Assembly: GCF_002860285.1 (NCBI RefSeq) | Contig: NZ_PGVF01000009.1 | Span: forward strand, 1-64,000 | Length of the DNA: 64,000 nt | Source of the DNA: Bacillus sp. M6-12 | GTDB lineage: Bacteria; Bacillota; Bacilli; Bacillales; DSM-1321 | Direction: 5' to 3' | In this document: positions 26,884-35,091 of the stretch, piece by piece | Position numbering within the stretch: position 1 is the stretch's first letter | Layout of the letters: each line of letters begins with the position of its first letter | Position numbers and translations under genes: made by a program | Notes under the pieces: model-generated | Told to the model about the DNA's origin: nothing | Seen by the model: the letters and a program-made list of their open reading frames with translations, nothing else | Database searches by the model: none

Positions 26884-27648
26884 ATGCCGCCAGTAGTATC
26901 AGAAGCATACCGTGAAAAAAAGAAGGAAGAAATCTTAAATAGTGCGCTTGTATGCTTCGCCAATAAAGGCTTTGAAAATTCTACAATTGATGATATTGTC
27001 GCCCATTCAGGCATCAGCAAAGGATCCATATATATATACTTTAAAAGCAAAGAAGATATATACGTTGAAATGATCAGCCGGCAGACAAAGCAATCCTTTG
27101 AAAAAATCACTTCAGAGGTCGCCCAGCTTAAGAGCTCTTTTGAAAAAGTCAATTATTTGTTCCAGCTTTACCTTGCTCCAAATTTTCCTGCAGGGGATGA
27201 AGAGGTAAGAAAAATGCTGGTAAGCTTTGAATTTAAGCTTTATTCTTCAAGGCACAAACATATTAATGATTTGCTAACAAAAAGGCGCCATGAATATTTT
27301 ATCAGCCTTGTGGCTGGAATTTTGAAGGATGGACAGCAGTCAGGAGAGGTTTCCTCTCATATTAAACCGGAAATATATGCGGATCTTTTCTGGACCATGA
27401 TAGATGGTCTCTTGATGCAGTCCGTATACAAGGATTATCCTCAGCAAGAGATATTGCTGCAAATGCAGCGGATGTTTAACGAAGGAGTAAAGAACGGGGA
27501 AAATAGCACAATTGCGAGCAGTTCCGAGCAGTCCGCATCATCCCCTGATATTGCTAAAGTCCCACATGTCGCTGTTTCAGCCAGTATATACCAGGATTTG
27601 AATATTATAGGCTCAGGGCCAAATAAAATTCCCCCTTTGCTATTCTAA
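26884..27648 (+). CDS. TetR/AcrR family transcriptional regulator with long C-terminal tail
   Basis: 254 residues. The N-terminal helix-turn-helix is clear: EEILNSALVCFANKGFENST, then VAHSGISKGSIYIYFKSKEDI. The ligand domain ends near residue 200 (MQRMFNEGVK). The last 50 residues (NGENSTIASSSEQSASS ...) are Ser-rich and not typical of the family. GGAGGG precedes the ATG. A matching half-site lies in its own promoter region, suggesting autoregulation. Confidence 0.88.
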   Translation: MPPVVSEAYREKKKEEILNSALVCFANKGFENSTIDDIVAHSGISKGSIYIYFKSKEDIYVEMISRQTKQSFEKITSEVAQLKSSFEKVNYLFQLYLAPNFPAGDEEVRKMLVSFEFKLYSSRHKHINDLLTKRRHEYFISLVAGILKDGQQSGEVSSHIKPEIYADLFWTMIDGLLMQSVYKDYPQQEILLQMQRMFNEGVKNGENSTIASSSEQSASSPDIAKVPHVAVSASIYQDLNIIGSGPNKIPPLLF

Positions 27649-27732
27649 TACAGCTTTAAAACTTGAAAAAGGAACAGTCTTTCTGAATTAAATAGGAGGG
27701 CCGTTCCTTTAAAAATTAAATAATCCAGGAGG

Positions 27733-27759
27733 TGCTGTCTATGAGACAGCATTTTTTTT
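27733..27759 (+). terminator. Terminator (start of repeat copy B)
   Basis: Stem TGCTGTCT / AGACAGCA with loop ATG and a T8 tail. An earlier weaker hairpin (AAAGGAAC ... GTTCCTTT, about 27667-27712) lies between it and tetR. Confidence 0.85.
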
Positions 27760-27945
27760 AGGAAAATTGCCGGAGCTAAGCCGATTGTTCGGCGTAAAAA
27801 ATAAATTAAATTAAAATGTAAAATTCTCTTAGGAAGTTGTACCGTTTAGCTTAGATTACACCGCCTTTATAGTGTTAGCATTTGGAGAAAACTATTTTCG
27901 TTTATTTCCATGGATAGGTTGGAAGTATAAACTCATGTTGATTTT
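27733..27945. repeat. Intergenic repeat, copy B
   Basis: Second copy of the element at 16231-16425, with the same ordered blocks (hairpin and T-run, CGGAGC, GTTCGGCG, TTAGGAAGTTGTA, ACCGCCT, TATTTCCATG, TTGGAAGTA). Identity is patchy, so it is either an old repeat or a conserved RNA. No reading frame is shared. Confidence 0.55.
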
Positions 27946-28016
27946 TAGGATGGTAAAACTTTATTAACTAGCAGCTGCCTAACTGCAGCGCCTTATATGC
28001 CAGACGTTACTCTTAT

Positions 28017-28082
28017 ATGACATTTATCATATACCCTATATGACATGTATGTCTGCAAAGCTAGATTCTGATTCACTATACT
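28017..28082 (+). promoter_or_regulatory. des promoter with two DesR-type operators
   Basis: Two symmetric sites, ATGACATTTATCAT (28017-28030) and GACATGTATGTC (28042-28053), lie about 24 bases apart. They end directly before a weak -35 (TGCAAA, 28054-28059) and a -10 TATACT (28077-28082) at 17 bases. A poor -35 next to tandem sites fits activation by the response regulator DesR. Confidence 0.7.
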
Positions 28083-28116
28083 TTATGTAATTAAATAGAG
28101 GAAAGGAATTTGTAAT

Positions 28117-29139
28117 ATGACCAAACACAACGCAAAAGCATTACGCAAGGAAATGTCGCCGTATGAACATTCCATTACAGGAGACAGTTTAAAACAGCTG
28201 TTTAATACTATCATTCCTTTTTTATTCTTATGGTTTCTTGCCTATCAAAGCTTAGAAATTTCTTATTTCCTTACTTTAGGTTTGACAATCATTGCAGCGG
28301 GATTTTTGGTTCGGATTTTTATCATATTCCATGATTGCTGCCATCACTCGTTCTTTAAAAGCCGAAAAGCAAATAGAATTATTGGCACCATAACAGGTGT
28401 ACTTACATTATTCCCTTATTCAAAATGGGCACATGAGCATACTGTACACCATGCAACAAGCAGTAACCTGGATAAACGGGGTACAGGAGATATCTGGGTT
28501 CTTACGGTAGATGAATATTTGACAGCGCCGCTGTGGCTTAAAATGGTTTATCGTCTATACCGTAATCCTTTTGTTATGTTTGGTTTAGGTCCTATTTATG
28601 TTTTCCTTATTTCGAATCGTTTTAACAGGAAAGGTGCAAGAAGCAAGGAACGTATGAACACGTATCTTACTAACCTGTTAATTGTGGTAATGATAGGGCT
28701 GTTCAGCTACTTGCTTGGATGGAAGTCTTTTTTATTAGTACAAGGCCCAATTTTCTATATTTCCGGTATTGCCGGCATTTGGCTTTTTTATGTTCAGCAT
28801 ACATTTGAGCAATCGTATTATGAAAAAAATGACGAATGGGAATACGTTAGAGCAGCGGTAGAGGGAAGCTCGTTCTACAAGCTTCCGAAAGTTCTTCAAT
28901 GGCTGACAGGGAATATTGGTTTTCACCATGTTCACCATTTAAGTCCAAGGGTACCAAATTACAAGCTGGAAGAGGCACATAATAATAGCGTGCCCCTGCA
29001 GCATGCGCCGACTTTAACAATCGCTGCAAGCCTGGAATCACTTAAATTTAAGCTGTGGGACGAGAAAAAGAGAAACTTTATCAGCTTCAATGAAGTTAAA
29101 ACTATTACACGTAAAAAAAGCAGTATTTCAGTTCAGTAA
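28117..29139 (+). CDS. des: Membrane fatty acid desaturase (acyl-lipid delta-5 type)
   Basis: 340-residue integral membrane di-iron desaturase that adds double bonds to membrane phospholipid acyl chains when fluidity falls. The three His boxes are HDCCHH (72-77), HEHTVHH (106-112) and HHVHH (270-274). Hydrophobic hairpins lie around residues 28-70 and 185-235. AAAGGAA lies upstream of the ATG. It is followed by desK and desR, the order known from B. subtilis. No ferredoxin gene is nearby, so electrons must come from elsewhere. Confidence 0.93.
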   Translation: MTKHNAKALRKEMSPYEHSITGDSLKQLFNTIIPFLFLWFLAYQSLEISYFLTLGLTIIAAGFLVRIFIIFHDCCHHSFFKSRKANRIIGTITGVLTLFPYSKWAHEHTVHHATSSNLDKRGTGDIWVLTVDEYLTAPLWLKMVYRLYRNPFVMFGLGPIYVFLISNRFNRKGARSKERMNTYLTNLLIVVMIGLFSYLLGWKSFLLVQGPIFYISGIAGIWLFYVQHTFEQSYYEKNDEWEYVRAAVEGSSFYKLPKVLQWLTGNIGFHHVHHLSPRVPNYKLEEAHNNSVPLQHAPTLTIAASLESLKFKLWDEKKRNFISFNEVKTITRKKSSISVQ

Positions 29140-29244
29140 CTGTTCTGGTTCTTCGGTAAAGAATATGGGATTTTACTGGCCTATTGATATACGTTAAAAT
29201 AACAGATGAACCTTATATCAAATACCGAAAAAAGAGGTTGTAAA

Positions 29245-30381
29245 ATGATAAAAAGGTATATGATAATGCTGAAAAGTACCGGGATATCCCCTTATATTTG
29301 GGCAATCCTGAGCATTCTTCCGTTTTATTTTATTTTCCAATTATCCTCAACGATTGAGATAACAATTGGAATTATACTGACGGTACTGTTCTTTATCTGC
29401 TACCGATTTGCTTTCTTTTCCAAGGGATGGACCGTTTATGTATGGACAATCTTATTGATTGCCATTTCCGTCTCTTCGGCAAGTTTGTTTAATTACATTT
29501 ATTTCGCCTTTTATATTGCTTACTTGAATGGCAATATAAAAGACCGGATAGCATTTTTGGTTCTTTACATCATTCATCTGGTTACAACGACCGTTGCCAT
29601 TAACCTTAATATTGTCCTTCAGGAGCCGATGTTCATTAAGCAGCTTCCTATCGTGATTATCGTTTGGATCGGTGTAATCCTCCTTCCATTTACTATCCGG
29701 AGCCGGAAGCAAATGGGACAGCTGGAGGAAAAGCTAGAGGATGCAAATAAACGGATCTCTGAGCTCGTGAAGCATGAGGAGCGGCAGCGGATCGCACGTG
29801 ATCTGCATGATACGCTTGGCCAGAAGCTATCTTTGATCGGGCTGAAAAGTGACCTGGCGAGGAAATTAATTAATAAGGACCCCGAACAGGCAAGCAGCGA
29901 GCTGATTGATGTTCAGCATACTGCCAGGACCGCATTAAATGAAGTGAGAAAAATGGTTTCAGAAATGCGGGGAGTTAAGCTGAAAGATGAAATGATTCGC
30001 GTTGAACAAATATTGGAAGCGGCTCAAATAGAGTTCAATGGAATACGGGACGTTTCAGTGTCAAATATTCCTCCATTAACAGAAAATATTTTAAGCATGT
30101 GTTTAAAGGAAGCTATCAATAATGTAGTCAGACACAGCAAGGCTACGAGCTGCTATATCAGCATCGAACAGAAGAGAAAAGAAATTGTCATTATTGTAAA
30201 GGATAACGGTATCGGGACTGTGGATAATGATAGCTTTGTGAAGGGCCATGGATTAATTGGAATGAAGGAGCGTTTGGAATTTGTTAATGGAACACTTGAT
30301 ATTAATATAAACGAAGGAACCACTTTAATAGTCAGAGTTCCTCATGCCGTAAAGCACACAGTTAAGGAGGGGCTATCATGA
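29245..30381 (+). CDS. desK: Sensor histidine kinase/phosphatase DesK (membrane thermosensor)
   Basis: 378 residues. The N-terminal 150 residues form about five transmembrane helices; a linker coiled coil (QLEEKLEDANKRISELVKHE) follows, then the HisKA_3 box RIARDLHDTLGQKLSLIGLK with the phospho-accepting His188, the same number as in B. subtilis DesK. The ATP domain has NVVRHSKA, DNGIG and GHGLIGMKERL. The thick, rigid membrane of cold cells switches it to kinase mode. I use the ATG at 29245 (AGAGG seven bases upstream), which yields the family start MIKRYM; the frame to 29206 has no site. It overlaps desR by 4 bases. Confidence 0.93.
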   Translation: MIKRYMIMLKSTGISPYIWAILSILPFYFIFQLSSTIEITIGIILTVLFFICYRFAFFSKGWTVYVWTILLIAISVSSASLFNYIYFAFYIAYLNGNIKDRIAFLVLYIIHLVTTTVAINLNIVLQEPMFIKQLPIVIIVWIGVILLPFTIRSRKQMGQLEEKLEDANKRISELVKHEERQRIARDLHDTLGQKLSLIGLKSDLARKLINKDPEQASSELIDVQHTARTALNEVRKMVSEMRGVKLKDEMIRVEQILEAAQIEFNGIRDVSVSNIPPLTENILSMCLKEAINNVVRHSKATSCYISIEQKRKEIVIIVKDNGIGTVDNDSFVKGHGLIGMKERLEFVNGTLDININEGTTLIVRVPHAVKHTVKEGLS

Positions 30382-30977
30382 TTCGGATTGTAATTGCTGA
30401 AGATCAGGGTATGCTTCTGGGAGCCCTGGGTTCTCTTCTCAATCTGGAAGAAGATATGGAAGTAGTGGGGAAAGCCAGTAACGGCGAAGCTGCACTTAAG
30501 CTGGTTAAACAGCATGAGCCGGATATCTGTATCATGGATATTGAAATGCCGGGCATGAGTGGGCTTGAGGCAGCAGAACAATTAAAAGGCCAGGGCTGCA
30601 AAGTAATTATTTTAACAACATTTGCCCGTACCGGATACTTTCAGCGTGCCTTAAAAGCTGGTGTCAGCGGCTATTTATTAAAGGATAGCCCAAGCGACGA
30701 ACTAGCCAGCTCAATCCGCAGTGTAATGGCCGGAAGGCGGATTTATGCCCCCGAATTAATGGATGATGTGTACAGCGAAGAAAACCCTCTTACCGAGCGG
30801 GAAAAAGAAGTGCTAGAACTTGTGGCAAATGGGAAAAATACAAAGGAAATAGCAGCCGAACTTAATATAAAAACGGGCACGGTGCGAAATTATATTTCCA
30901 CAATCCTTGAAAAGCTTGAGGTTAAAAACAGGATTGAAGCAATCTCCCAGTCCCGTGAAAAGGGCTGGTTTAAATAA
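30378..30977 (+). CDS. desR: Response regulator DesR (NarL/LuxR type)
   Basis: 199 residues: receiver domain with Asp54 (CIMDIEMPGMSG), the switch Thr/Lys in ILTTFARTGYFQRALKAG and GYLLKDS, then a LuxR helix-turn-helix (LTEREKEVLELVANGKNTKE). Phosphorylated by DesK it activates des. Translation is coupled to desK (ATGA). The two symmetric sites upstream of des are its likely targets. Confidence 0.93.
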   Translation: MIRIVIAEDQGMLLGALGSLLNLEEDMEVVGKASNGEAALKLVKQHEPDICIMDIEMPGMSGLEAAEQLKGQGCKVIILTTFARTGYFQRALKAGVSGYLLKDSPSDELASSIRSVMAGRRIYAPELMDDVYSEENPLTEREKEVLELVANGKNTKEIAAELNIKTGTVRNYISTILEKLEVKNRIEAISQSREKGWFK

Positions 30978-31011
30978 CTGCTTAAAAGGAAATGTTTAGT
31001 TTTTGGCTGTT

Positions 31012-31043
31012 AAACCATTAAAAAATATTAAAAAATGGTTTTA
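31012..31043 (+). terminator. Weak AT-rich hairpin after desR
   Basis: Arms AAACCATT / AATGGTTT with an A-rich loop. It may end the des operon, though the T-run is short. Confidence 0.4.
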
Positions 31044-31119
31044 AAATGCTTTAAAAGGGCAATAATATACAAGCAAGATAAATTTTGCAATTCTTTTGGA
31101 TATGCTAGGAGGCAACAAA

Positions 31120-31320
31120 ATGGAACGTGGAAAAGTAAAATGGTTCAACAGTGAAAAAGGCTTTGGATTCATCGAACGGGAAGGTGGAGAAGATGTTTTC
31201 GTACATTTCTCAGCCATTCAGGGTGAAGGCTATAAGTCTTTAGAGGAAGGCCAGGAAGTTACATTTGACGTTGAAGAAGGCCAGCGCGGACCGCAAGCGG
31301 CAAATGTAAATAAAGCATAA
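31120..31320 (+). CDS. Cold-shock protein (CspA family)
   Basis: 66-residue single cold-shock domain, the usual length. It has RNP1 KGFGFIE and RNP2 VFVHFSAI, which bind single-stranded RNA and DNA. The ATG at 31120 has AGGAGG seven bases upstream. The upstream 140-base AT-rich leader is fairly long, as in other csp genes. It lies directly behind the des-desKR cold module. Confidence 0.93.
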   Translation: MERGKVKWFNSEKGFGFIEREGGEDVFVHFSAIQGEGYKSLEEGQEVTFDVEEGQRGPQAANVNKA

Positions 31321-31335
31321 CCTTAGAACCTACGG

Positions 31336-31364
31336 ACAGACCCGGAAATCGGGTCTGTTTTTTT
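31336..31364 (+). terminator. Terminator of the csp gene
   Basis: Stem ACAGACCCG / CGGGTCTGT with T8. Confidence 0.9.
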
Positions 31365-31540
31365 GCTTTAATGCCTCTTTATTATTCGTTCTGTAAAGGA
31401 GCTTCCATATAATAAATTCTATTCTGATTCCCCCTTTTGCTGGTCTATTGTACAAGCTTATCTGCCAGATGATTCATACAATATGCAAGACATAGTATAG
31501 TCGTTGCAGGCAGAAGGCAGTTTAAAAGGGGGCGGAGAAA

Positions 31541-31846
31541 ATGGAGCAATTTCTTTTTGATTATGCAAAAGAAGGTGTTTTTCTTGCTCTTTTCTTGTAT
31601 TTGTTAATTTGGCATATACCCAGTATGAGACAGGAATTTAAGCAAGACATGAAGGATATGGAGGCTAGGCATACCTCTGAAATTGAGAGGGTTGAAAAGA
31701 AGTATCTAGAAGAGATGGAAAGACTCGAAAAGAAAGCGGAGATGCGTGAAGGAGAATTGATTAAGCTGTTAACAATGTTTGAGGGGAAGTACGAACTCAT
31801 CTCAGATAAGATCGATGAGGTACTTAAACGGCTCAATAATTTTTAG
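31541..31846 (+). CDS. BhlA/UviB-family holin-like peptide
   Basis: 101 residues: one N-terminal transmembrane helix (GVFLALFLYLLIW) followed by a long charged coiled coil and the ending ELISDKIDEVLKRL. This is the build of BhlA/UviB proteins, which are found in phages and bacteriocin loci but also singly on chromosomes. AAGGGGGCGGAG lies upstream. There are no phage genes nearby, so a holin role is not supported by context. It is longer in the coil than the usual 70-residue members. Confidence 0.65.
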   Translation: MEQFLFDYAKEGVFLALFLYLLIWHIPSMRQEFKQDMKDMEARHTSEIERVEKKYLEEMERLEKKAEMREGELIKLLTMFEGKYELISDKIDEVLKRLNNF

Positions 31847-31870
31847 AGACGGAAAATAAAGAAGATGTTG

Positions 31871-31899
31871 TTGACACTTTAAGAAAAATTAAATATAGT
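31871..31899 (+). promoter_or_regulatory. Sigma-A promoter of queF
   Basis: TTGACA (31871-31876) and TATAGT (31894-31899) with a 17-base spacer, about 40 bases before the preQ1 aptamer. Confidence 0.75.
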
Positions 31900-31937
31900 T
31901 AAAAGGATGTATAACTAAATAAAACTTGTATTCGAAA

Positions 31938-31973
31938 AGAGGTTCATAGCAGATACCCTCTATAAAAAACTAT
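31938..31973 (+). promoter_or_regulatory. preQ1-I riboswitch, upstream of queF
   Basis: AGAGGTTCATAGC ... ACCCTCT followed by the A-rich tail ATAAAAAACTA matches the preQ1-I aptamer: P1 AGAGG/CCCTCT, C-rich loop and a pseudoknot between TAG of the loop and CTA of the tail. Downstream, TGATA/TATCA and TATGG/CCATA arms form an antiterminator that excludes the terminator at 31992. PreQ1 binding should switch transcription off. Confidence 0.9.
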
Positions 31974-31991
31974 GGCTTTGATAATGCTATC

Positions 31992-32026
31992 AACCATATC
32001 CTGCCTTGGATATGGTTTTTATTTTT
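31992..32026 (+). terminator. Riboswitch-controlled terminator before queF
   Basis: Stem AACCATATCC / GGATATGGTT with loop TGCCTT and a T-rich tail. Its left arm also pairs with the aptamer's 3' flank, giving the on/off choice. Confidence 0.88.
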
Positions 32027-32089
32027 CAAAGATCATCCGTTTGCTATGAGCCTTCTTTATGACACGATTCATTATAGGAGGCTTTTATT

Positions 32090-32587
32090 ATGTCTGGAAG
32101 AAAACCGGAAGAACTAGAAGGAGTAACATTATTAGGGAACCAGGGGACAAAGTATTTGTTTGAATACTCTCCGCAAGTCCTGGAATCATTTGATAACAAA
32201 CATCCAAATCGGGATTACTTCGTAAAATTCAATTGCCCGGAATTTACAAGTCTTTGCCCGCAAACAGGGCAGCCTGATTTTGCGACAATTTATATAAGCT
32301 ATATACCTGAAATAAAAATGGTCGAAAGCAAATCATTAAAGTTATATTTGTTCTCTTTTAGAAATCACGGAGACTTCCATGAAGATTGCATCAATATCAT
32401 TATGAACGACCTGATTGAATTAATGGATCCCCGTTATATCGAGGTGTGGGGCAAATTTACCCCGAGGGGCGGCATTTCCATCGACCCATATTGCAATTAC
32501 GGGAAACCGGGCACGAAATATGAGAAAATGGCCGATTACCGATTAATGAACCATGATTTATATCCGGAAACTGTAGATAACAGATAA
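32090..32587 (+). CDS. queF: NADPH-dependent 7-cyano-7-deazaguanine reductase QueF
   Basis: 165-residue type I QueF, which reduces the nitrile preQ0 to preQ1, the precursor of the queuosine tRNA base. The active Cys56 lies in [11 protein letters not shown], the binding segment for the thioimide. The NADPH motif region is [26 protein letters not shown] precedes the ATG. Its leader carries a preQ1 riboswitch, so the product represses it. The remaining queCDE genes follow behind a second riboswitch. Confidence 0.95.
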   Translation: MSGRKPEELEGVTLLGNQGTKYLFEYSPQVLESFDNKHPNRDYFVKFNCPEFTSLCPQTGQPDFATIYISYIPEIKMVESKSLKLYLFSFRNHGDFHEDCINIIMNDLIELMDPRYIEVWGKFTPRGGISIDPYCNYGKPGTKYEKMADYRLMNHDLYPETVDNR

Positions 32588-32598
32588 ATATTTACTGA

Positions 32599-32630
32599 AG
32601 AGGTTTTTAGCTACCCTCTTTAAAAAACTA
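32599..32630 (+). promoter_or_regulatory. Second preQ1-I riboswitch, upstream of queC
   Basis: AGAGGTTTTTAGCT, ACCCTCT and the tail TTTAAAAAACTA again give P1, loop and pseudoknot of a preQ1-I aptamer. The arms AACTAAGAA / TTCTTAGTT form an antiterminator that uses the aptamer's CTA, so pseudoknot formation frees the terminator. It starts only 12 bases after queF ends. Confidence 0.9.
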
Positions 32631-32634
32631 AGAA

Positions 32635-32667
32635 AACAGCACTGCTTCTTAGTTGTGCTGTTTTTTT
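32635..32667 (+). terminator. Riboswitch-controlled terminator before queC
   Basis: Stem AACAGCAC / GTGCTGTT with a T7 tail. It overlaps the antiterminator arms. Confidence 0.88.
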
Positions 32668-32702
32668 AGCATAAAGTGCTGTTCAAGCTTTAGGATGGGG
32701 TA

Positions 32703-32792
32703 CGGGAAAAGATAATTTCGTGAAAAAGAGCACTAATTCCGTGAAAATAAAATTTATTCAGTGAATAAAAAATTCATTCCCGTAAACCGGAC
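32703..32792 (+). repeat. Four short direct repeats of the TTCCGTGAAAA type
   Basis: TTTCGTGAAAAA, TTCCGTGAAAAT, TTCAGTGAATAA and TTCCCGTAAACC follow each other at about 20-25 base steps, between the riboswitch terminator and queC. A related CCCGTGAAAAAC is at about 36798. The function is unknown. Confidence 0.5.
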
Positions 32793-32825
32793 ATTTGCAC
32801 TTTTTTATTTAAAGGAGAATCTTAC

Positions 32826-33485
32826 ATGAAAAATGATAAAGCAGTTGTTGTATTTAGCGGCGGCCAGGATAGCACTACATGTTTATTTTGGGCGTTAGAG
32901 AATTTTGCAGAGGTTGAAGCTGTAACCTTTGATTATAATCAGCGGCATATTACCGAAATTGAATGTGCAAAAAATATAACGAAGGAATTGGGAATAAAAC
33001 ATCATATACTTGATATGGCCCTTTTAAATCAACTGGCCCCTAATGCGCTTACAAGGGATGACATTGAAGTGAAGGATGGGGAAGACGGAGAGCTGCCCTC
33101 TACGTTTGTCCCTGGGAGAAACTTGTTATTCATGTCCTTTGCAGGTGTCTTAGCCAAAGGGATAGGTGCAAAGCACATAGTCACTGGCGTATGTGAAACG
33201 GATTTTAGCGGATATCCGGATTGCCGGGATATATTCATTAAATCATTGAATGTTACATTGAACCTGTCTATGGATGAACCATTTGTCATTCACACACCTT
33301 TAATGTGGCTCAACAAAGCAGAGACATGGAAGCTGGCGGATGAGCTTGGGGCTTTCAGCTTTGTTCGCGAAAAAACGTTAACCTGCTATAATGGCGTGAT
33401 TTCAGATGGATGCGGAGAGTGTCCAGCCTGCAAGCTAAGGCAAAAAGGATTGGAAGATTACTTGAAAAACCGAGGGGAGTGCTAG
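32826..33485 (+). CDS. queC: 7-cyano-7-deazaguanine synthase QueC
   Basis: 219-residue ATP-dependent enzyme that converts 7-carboxy-7-deazaguanine to preQ0. The PP-loop SGGQDST is at residues 11-17; the zinc site is [20 protein letters not shown] near the C-terminus. [16 protein letters not shown] and [12 protein letters not shown] are family signatures. AAAGGAG lies before the ATG. First gene of queC-queD-queE, which are 4 bases apart or overlapping. Confidence 0.95.
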   Translation: MKNDKAVVVFSGGQDSTTCLFWALENFAEVEAVTFDYNQRHITEIECAKNITKELGIKHHILDMALLNQLAPNALTRDDIEVKDGEDGELPSTFVPGRNLLFMSFAGVLAKGIGAKHIVTGVCETDFSGYPDCRDIFIKSLNVTLNLSMDEPFVIHTPLMWLNKAETWKLADELGAFSFVREKTLTCYNGVISDGCGECPACKLRQKGLEDYLKNRGEC

Positions 33486-33489
33486 GAAT

Positions 33490-33972
33490 ATGTATGGCTT
33501 TCGCATCGTAGATAAACTACAGAAGATGGACGAAGATATTAAAAAAGAACAATTAAAATATCACAATAAGCGAGTGCTTGTCAGCAAGGAATTCACCTTT
33601 GATGCTGCCCATCATCTGCATTGTTATGAAGGTAAATGCAAAAATCTTCACGGGCACACATACCGTGTCATATTTGGACTGAGCGGGTTTGTTGATGAAC
33701 GTGGCCTCCTGATCGATTTTGGAGATATTAAAGAAATTTGGAAATCAGAAATAGAAATTTTTCTTGATCATAGATACCTCAATGAAACATTGCCAGCAAT
33801 GAATACGACAGCTGAAAACATTGTTGTCTGGATTTATGAAAAAATGAATGAAGCGCTGCAGCAGGAAGAAAGAAAGCAGACTTACTCAGGAGCAAGAGTT
33901 GAGTTCGTCCGCCTGTATGAAACGCCTACCTCCTATGCGGAAGCCAGACGGGAGTGGATGGAAAGTGAGTAA
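33490..33972 (+). CDS. queD: 6-carboxy-5,6,7,8-tetrahydropterin synthase QueD
   Basis: 160-residue tunnelling-fold enzyme that makes carboxytetrahydropterin from dihydroneopterin triphosphate. Zinc ligands are in FDAAHHLHCYEGKCKNLHGH; the catalytic Cys is within CKNLHGHTY. LIDFGDIKE and the C-terminal ETPTSYAE (Glu that anchors the pterin) are present. It overlaps queE by 8 bases, showing one operon. Confidence 0.95.
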   Translation: MYGFRIVDKLQKMDEDIKKEQLKYHNKRVLVSKEFTFDAAHHLHCYEGKCKNLHGHTYRVIFGLSGFVDERGLLIDFGDIKEIWKSEIEIFLDHRYLNETLPAMNTTAENIVVWIYEKMNEALQQEERKQTYSGARVEFVRLYETPTSYAEARREWMESE

Positions 33973-34693
33973 ATTGCCGGTTATGGAAATTTTTGGCCCG
34001 ACCATTCAAGGAGAAGGAATGGTTATTGGCCAAAAAACGATGTTTGTCAGAACGGCAGGCTGCGATTATTCCTGCTCATGGTGTGATTCGGCTTTTACAT
34101 GGGATGGCACCGGAAAAGACAGTATCATTCAAATGGAGCCGGAACAAATATGGGAAGAACTAAAGCGCCTAGGAGGAAACGCATTTTCCTTTGTTACCAT
34201 TTCTGGCGGCAACCCAGCGCTTTTGAAAAACTTAGATAGTCTAATAGAAATATTGAAGCAAAACGATATCAAAGTTTGTCTGGAGACACAGGGAAGCAAA
34301 TGGCAGGATTGGTTTTACGAGATTGATGAATTAACGATTTCTCCCAAGCCGCCAAGCTCAGGAATGATCACAAACTTTGACATTCTGAATACAATCTTGG
34401 ACAATCTGAAGTCACGCTCTATGAATCAAAATGTTTCTTTGAAGGTAGTGGTATTCAACGATGAGGACTATCTATTTGCGAAACGAGTTCATCAGCGTTA
34501 TCCAGATGTTCCAATGTTCCTGCAGGTCGGCAATGATGACAGCTTAACTGCTGACGACCAAATGCTGATCAGCAGGCTGCTTACAAAATACGAGTGGTTA
34601 ATTGATAAGGCAATGCTGGATGATGAATTAAAAAATATCAAAGTTCTCCCTCAGCTTCATACATTTGTGTGGGGCAATAAACGGGGAGTGTAA
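33965..34693 (+). CDS. queE: 7-carboxy-7-deazaguanine synthase QueE (radical SAM)
   Basis: 242-residue radical SAM enzyme that contracts the pterin ring. The cluster motif is CDYSCSWC (CX3CX2C); EIFGPTIQGEGMVIGQKTMF at the start and SGGNPALL for SAM binding are typical. The GTG at 33965 yields the family start MSKLPVMEIFG, in register with B. subtilis QueE as I recall it. The GTG overlaps queD. Terminated by a long hairpin at 34738. Confidence 0.95.
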   Translation: MSKLPVMEIFGPTIQGEGMVIGQKTMFVRTAGCDYSCSWCDSAFTWDGTGKDSIIQMEPEQIWEELKRLGGNAFSFVTISGGNPALLKNLDSLIEILKQNDIKVCLETQGSKWQDWFYEIDELTISPKPPSSGMITNFDILNTILDNLKSRSMNQNVSLKVVVFNDEDYLFAKRVHQRYPDVPMFLQVGNDDSLTADDQMLISRLLTKYEWLIDKAMLDDELKNIKVLPQLHTFVWGNKRGV

Positions 34694-34737
34694 TCTTACA
34701 AAACAGTTTATGCCTGAAATCGATTGATTTAAGATAG

Positions 34738-34772
34738 GGGTATCCCAAGTTGAACTTGTGGATACCTTTTTT
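34738..34772 (+). terminator. Terminator of queCDE
   Basis: Stem GGTATCCCAAGTT / AACTTGTGGATACC with T6. A second hairpin GGGCGG / CCGCCC follows at about 34808-34836. Confidence 0.88.
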
Positions 34773-35091
34773 CATTTTCCTTAATAAACAGAATTCTTCA
34801 CTAAAAGGGCGGGTAGAAATCTTGATTTTCCGCCCTATTTTCATTTCACTAAATAAAACGCCCGTTTGGACTAATAAATTTGAATTTGGAAAAATAATTT
34901 AGTATTCCACAGAAATTAATTTTGAGTGGAACAGGTACAACATCTTTATGGTGTTCGGTCAACTAGCTTATTATGATGCTCATTTGAGTCAAATAACGCA
35001 ATCTTCGATGGCAAAAGAAATCCCATATTTTGATGATAAATGTTATTATTTTACTAGATTGGTATCCATAGAAGCGAAAGGCGGAAGCAGT

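Noticed and set aside
31541-31846. Prophage remnant suggested by the BhlA-like gene
   Set aside because: No other phage gene, attachment site or composition change is seen around it.
34948-35091. Longer N-terminus of the esterase gene
   Set aside because: The 48 extra residues have no ribosome binding site and no likeness to the family; a GTG with AAAGGCGG upstream explains the start better.
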